64,000 nt of DNA from Roseiarcus sp963807735 (GTDB lineage Bacteria > Pseudomonadota > Alphaproteobacteria > Rhizobiales > Beijerinckiaceae): assembly GCA_963807735.1 (NCBI GenBank), contig CAWEDI010000015.1, positions 1 to 64,000 on the forward strand, given 5' to 3'. Below are positions 61,299 through 64,000 of this stretch, in pieces. Below the pieces are notes generated by a model. That model saw only the letters and a list, made by a program, of their open reading frames with translations. It made no database searches and was not told where the DNA came from. How positions within the stretch are numbered: position 1 is the first letter of the stretch; each line of letters opens with the position of its first letter. The position numbers were made by a program, and so were the translations under genes.

Positions 61299-62503
61299 TT
61301 GACGCAAGCGACCGCCACTTTGAGAGATCGCGCGCCGGAGCCGGCCGCGCCGCCGCGCACGGCGCCGCAGACCGCGCCGCCTGCCGCAGCGGTGGCCGTG
61401 GTGCGCAAAAAGCGTAACGGGACACGGCGTTTCTTCCTGCTGGTCGTGCTTCCCGTCGTCGCCGTCGCCGGCGGCTTCACGTGGTGGCTGTCGGGCGGGC
61501 GCTATATCTCGACCGACAACGCCTATGTCGGCGCCGATAAGGCCCTGGTGACGCCTTACGTCACTGGCCCGATCGTGGCCGTCCATGTGATCGAGGGCCA
61601 GCACGTCAAGGTCGGCGATCCGCTGTTCGACATCGATCCCGCCCCCTATGAGACAGCGCGTTGCGCTGGCGCGGGGGCGGCTGGAGGCGGCCAAGGTCGA
61701 GTTCGCCAACCTTCAGCGAGTCCTATCGCTCACAACCTCGATCAGATCAAAATGGGCGAGGAATCGGTCAAGCTCCGGCAGGCTGACTTCGACCGCAAGC
61801 GGACGCTCGTCGAATCAAAATCCGGAACCCGCGCCGATCAGGACGTCTCCCAGGCGGCGCTGGTTCAGGCGCAGCAGATTCTGGAGTTCGTGCGCTCGAT
61901 GGAGGCGACCGCCAAGGTCAAGCTTGGCGGCGGCCCCGATATGCCGATTGAGAAATTCCCCGACTACATGCAGGCCAAGGCCGGCGTCGACGACGCCGAG
62001 CGCAACCTCGGCTACACGCATGTGAAGGCGTCGATCGATGGCGTGGCGACGCAGGTCGCCAACATCGAACTCGGCCGTGTCGCGCCGGCCGGTCAGGCCG
62101 TGTTCGCCGTCGTCGCCGATAAGAACCTGTGGGTCGACGCCAATCCCAAGGAATCGGATCTGACCTACGTCAAGCAGGGTCAGCCGGCGACGGTGACGAT
62201 CGACACCTACCCCGACCGGGATTGGAAGGGCCATGTCTGCTCGATCGCGCCCGGGCACGGGCGCGCAATTCGCGATCCTGCCGCCGCAGAACGCCAGCGG
62301 CAACTGGGTCAAGGTCGTGCAGCGCATCCCGCTGCGCTTCTGCTTCGATAGCCGATCAGGACACCACGGGCCTGCGCGCCGGCATGAGCGCCGACATTTC
62401 CGTCGACACCGGGCGGGTTCGCTCCCTGCAAGGGCTGAAGACCGGGCTTCTCGCCTGGGCCCGCTCCTGGGTCGAGCCGGCCAAGGCGAACGCGGCCCCA
62501 TGA
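61299..62503 (+). pseudogene. emrA: EmrA-type membrane-fusion protein, frameshifted
   Basis: TTG start just after marR. A cytoplasmic basic tail, one membrane helix (RRFFLLVVLPVVAVAGGFTWW), then HlyD/EmrA blocks GRYISTDNAYVGADKALVTP, DQIKMGEESVKLRQADFDRK, FPDYMQAKAGVDDAERNLGY and DISVDTGRVRSLQGLKTGLL. Extra single bases, mostly C or G, break the frame near 61650, 61715, 61736, 62254 and 62352; each restores the family sequence if removed. The intact protein would link EmrB to the outer membrane. Recent decay or insertion-type sequencing error. Confidence 0.82.
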
Positions 62504-64000
62504 ATCCGGCGCGAAATCAGCCCGCTGGAGCGCGGCCTGCTGACGGTCTGCGTGATGATGGCCACCATCATGCAGGCGCTCGACACCACGATCGCCAACG
62601 TCGCCCTGCCCTACATGCAGGGTTCGCTGTCGACGACGCAGGACCAGGTCAACTGGGTGCTGACCTCCTACATCGTCGCCGCCGCGATCATGACCTCGCC
62701 GCTCGGCTGGACGGCGATGCGGTTCGGCCGCAAGAAGCTGTTCATCGTCTGCGCCGCCGGCTTCACCCTCGCCTCGATGCTGTGCGGCGTCGCGCAGACG
62801 ATCGAGCAGATGGTCGGCGTTCCGACTGCTGCAGGGCGTGTTCGGCGCGGCGCTGGTGCCGCTGAGCCAGGCCGTCATGCTCGACATCTATCCCCCGGAG
62901 AAGCGCGGTTCGGCGATGGCGATCTGGGGCATGGGCGTCATGCTCGGGCCGATCATGGGGCCGACGCTCGGCGGCTGGCTGACCGACAGCCTATACCTGG
63001 CGCTGGGTGTTCTTCGTCAATCTGCCGTTCGGCATCCTGACCGTGCTCGGCTTGAGCGTGTTCATGCGGGAGACGCCGACGCGCGGGGACGTGCCGTTCT
63101 CCTGGTTCGGCTTTCTCACGCTGTCGCTCGGCATCGGCGCCTTGCAGATGATGCTCGATCGCGGCCAGGAGCAGAGCTGGTTCGAATCGAACGAGATCAT
63201 CATCGAGGCGATCCTCTCCGTCGTCGGCTTCTATTTCTTCTTCTCCGACGCGCTGACTTCGGAGCGGCCGTTCATTCCGTTGCGCATTTTTCGCGATTGG
63301 AATTTCTCGATCGCGCTGATCTTCATGTTCCTGATCGGCATCATCCTGCTCGCCACGATGGCGCTGGTGACGCCCTACATCCAGAACCTGATGGGCTATC
63401 CCGTGCTGACGAGCGGCTATCTGCTCGGCACCCGCGGCATCGGCACGTTCTTCGCGATGATGATGGTCGGCCGGCTCTCGGGGAAGGTCGACCCGCGCAT
63501 CATGGTGTTTTGCGGGCTGACGCTCGCGACCTCGACGCTTTATCTGATGGTCGGGTGGACGCCGGACACCTCGGCGCAAACCATTGCGATCGACAGCATC
63601 GGCCAGGGCGTCGGCTTGGGGCTGGTGTTCGTGCCGCTCAACACGATCGCCTTCGCGACGCTGCCGGGCGAAATTCGCACCGACGGCGCGGCGTTGTGGA
63701 CCTTGATCCGCAACCTCGGCTCCTCGGTCGGCATCTCGCTGGTGATCGCCAGCCTCACCAACAACATGACCAAGTTCCACAGCCAGCTCGCCGACTTCAT
63801 CAGCCCGTTCAACGACGGGATGCGGATGCCGGACGTCGTCGGCAAGATGTCGATGGTCGGCCAGGGGCTCGCGGCGATGGAGGCCATGATTACGCAGCAA
63901 GCGGCGATCATGGCCTATTCCAACGCGTTTCTGGCGATGACCTTCGTCTCGCTATCCGCGTTCCCGCTGTTGGCCTTGATCCGGGCGACGAAGAAGGCGG
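62500..64000 (+). pseudogene. emrB: EmrB/DHA2-family efflux transporter, frameshifted, runs off the window
   Basis: ATG 62500 overlaps the emrA stop (ATGA). DHA2 (14-helix) MFS: MATIMQALDTTIANVALPYM, RFGRKKLFIVCAAGFTLASM, GVFGAALVPLSQAVMLDIYP, RWVFFVNLPFGILTVLGLSV, LNTIAFATLPGEIRTDGAAL. Extra bases near 62522, 62818 and 62991 shift the frame; from 62992 to the window end one frame is open. Pumps hydrophobic toxins with EmrA and an outer-membrane channel if intact. The C-terminus is beyond the window. Confidence 0.85.

Overview
The window is GC-rich throughout and looks like the chromosome of an alphaproteobacterium of the order Hyphomicrobiales (Rhizobiales). Evidence for this is the fused ispDF gene, a PmtA-type phospholipid methyltransferase, a CYP199A-like P450, an ECF41 sigma factor, a LexA box of the alphaproteobacterial GTTC-N7-GTTC type, and dispersed palindromic repeats of the kind common in that group. 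No rRNA, tRNA, CRISPR array or replication origin was seen. Most of the DNA is ordinary housekeeping and catabolic genes in short operons with ATGA or GTGA overlaps.

Layout. 0-2 kb: start of a broken RND efflux gene, a complete IS5-family insertion sequence, then a DUF1178-glutaredoxin pair. 2.3-5.4 kb: comF, a Tat-like cupin, and two SAM methyltransferases. 5.4-9.0 kb: isoleucine/valine operon (ilvI, threonine dehydratase, ilvH) behind a leader that looks like an attenuator. 9-13 kb: GST plus a carboxymuconolactone decarboxylase-like protein, an SDR diverging from malonyl-CoA synthetase. 13-15 kb: a small accessory island of toxin-antitoxin pieces (ribbon-helix-helix regulator with iterated operator, orphan VapB with a gutted VapC, intact ParDE flanked by a 25-bp direct repeat). 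15-20 kb: broken aldo/keto reductase, two soluble chemoreceptors (globin-coupled and PAS), HAD phosphatase. 20-30 kb: proA, an ArsR regulator, a broken CYP199-like P450, pyrophosphatase, lyxose isomerase, orphan amino-acid ABC ATPase, exported proteins. 30-38 kb: aldehyde dehydrogenase, a four-gene molybdenum-cofactor maturation set, and a GntR/M20 hydrolase/MFS operon. 38-47 kb: PAP2 phosphatase, YyaL-like protein, Uma2, molbindin, and two divergent aldehyde dehydrogenases with DUF779. 47-57 kb: bolA, a radical-SAM/UdgX DNA-repair operon, an ECF41 sigma factor operon, an ABC exporter, a 33-residue membrane peptide, ispDF. 57-58.3 kb: AT-richer small unknown secreted and membrane genes. 58-64 kb: exported hydrolase, MarR-GNAT fusion, MarR and a frameshifted emrAB efflux pair that runs off the edge.

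The most interesting signal is a pair of identical 15-bp GAAC-N7-GAAC LexA-type boxes. One overlaps the start codon of the radical-SAM/UdgX repair operon (50695-50709). The other overlaps the -10 element of a good promoter driving a 33-residue single-span membrane peptide (55652-55666). The second arrangement resembles SOS-induced membrane micropeptides such as Caulobacter SidA, and the peptide may be undescribed. A sequence matching the reported ECF41 promoter (TGTCACA-N16-CGTC) lies in front of the sigma factor's own operon. Several genes (emrAB, P450, probably the 57.6-58.3 kb membrane gene) are broken by what look like single extra bases, mostly G or C, while their protein sequence stays well conserved; this could be recent decay or uncorrected insertion errors.
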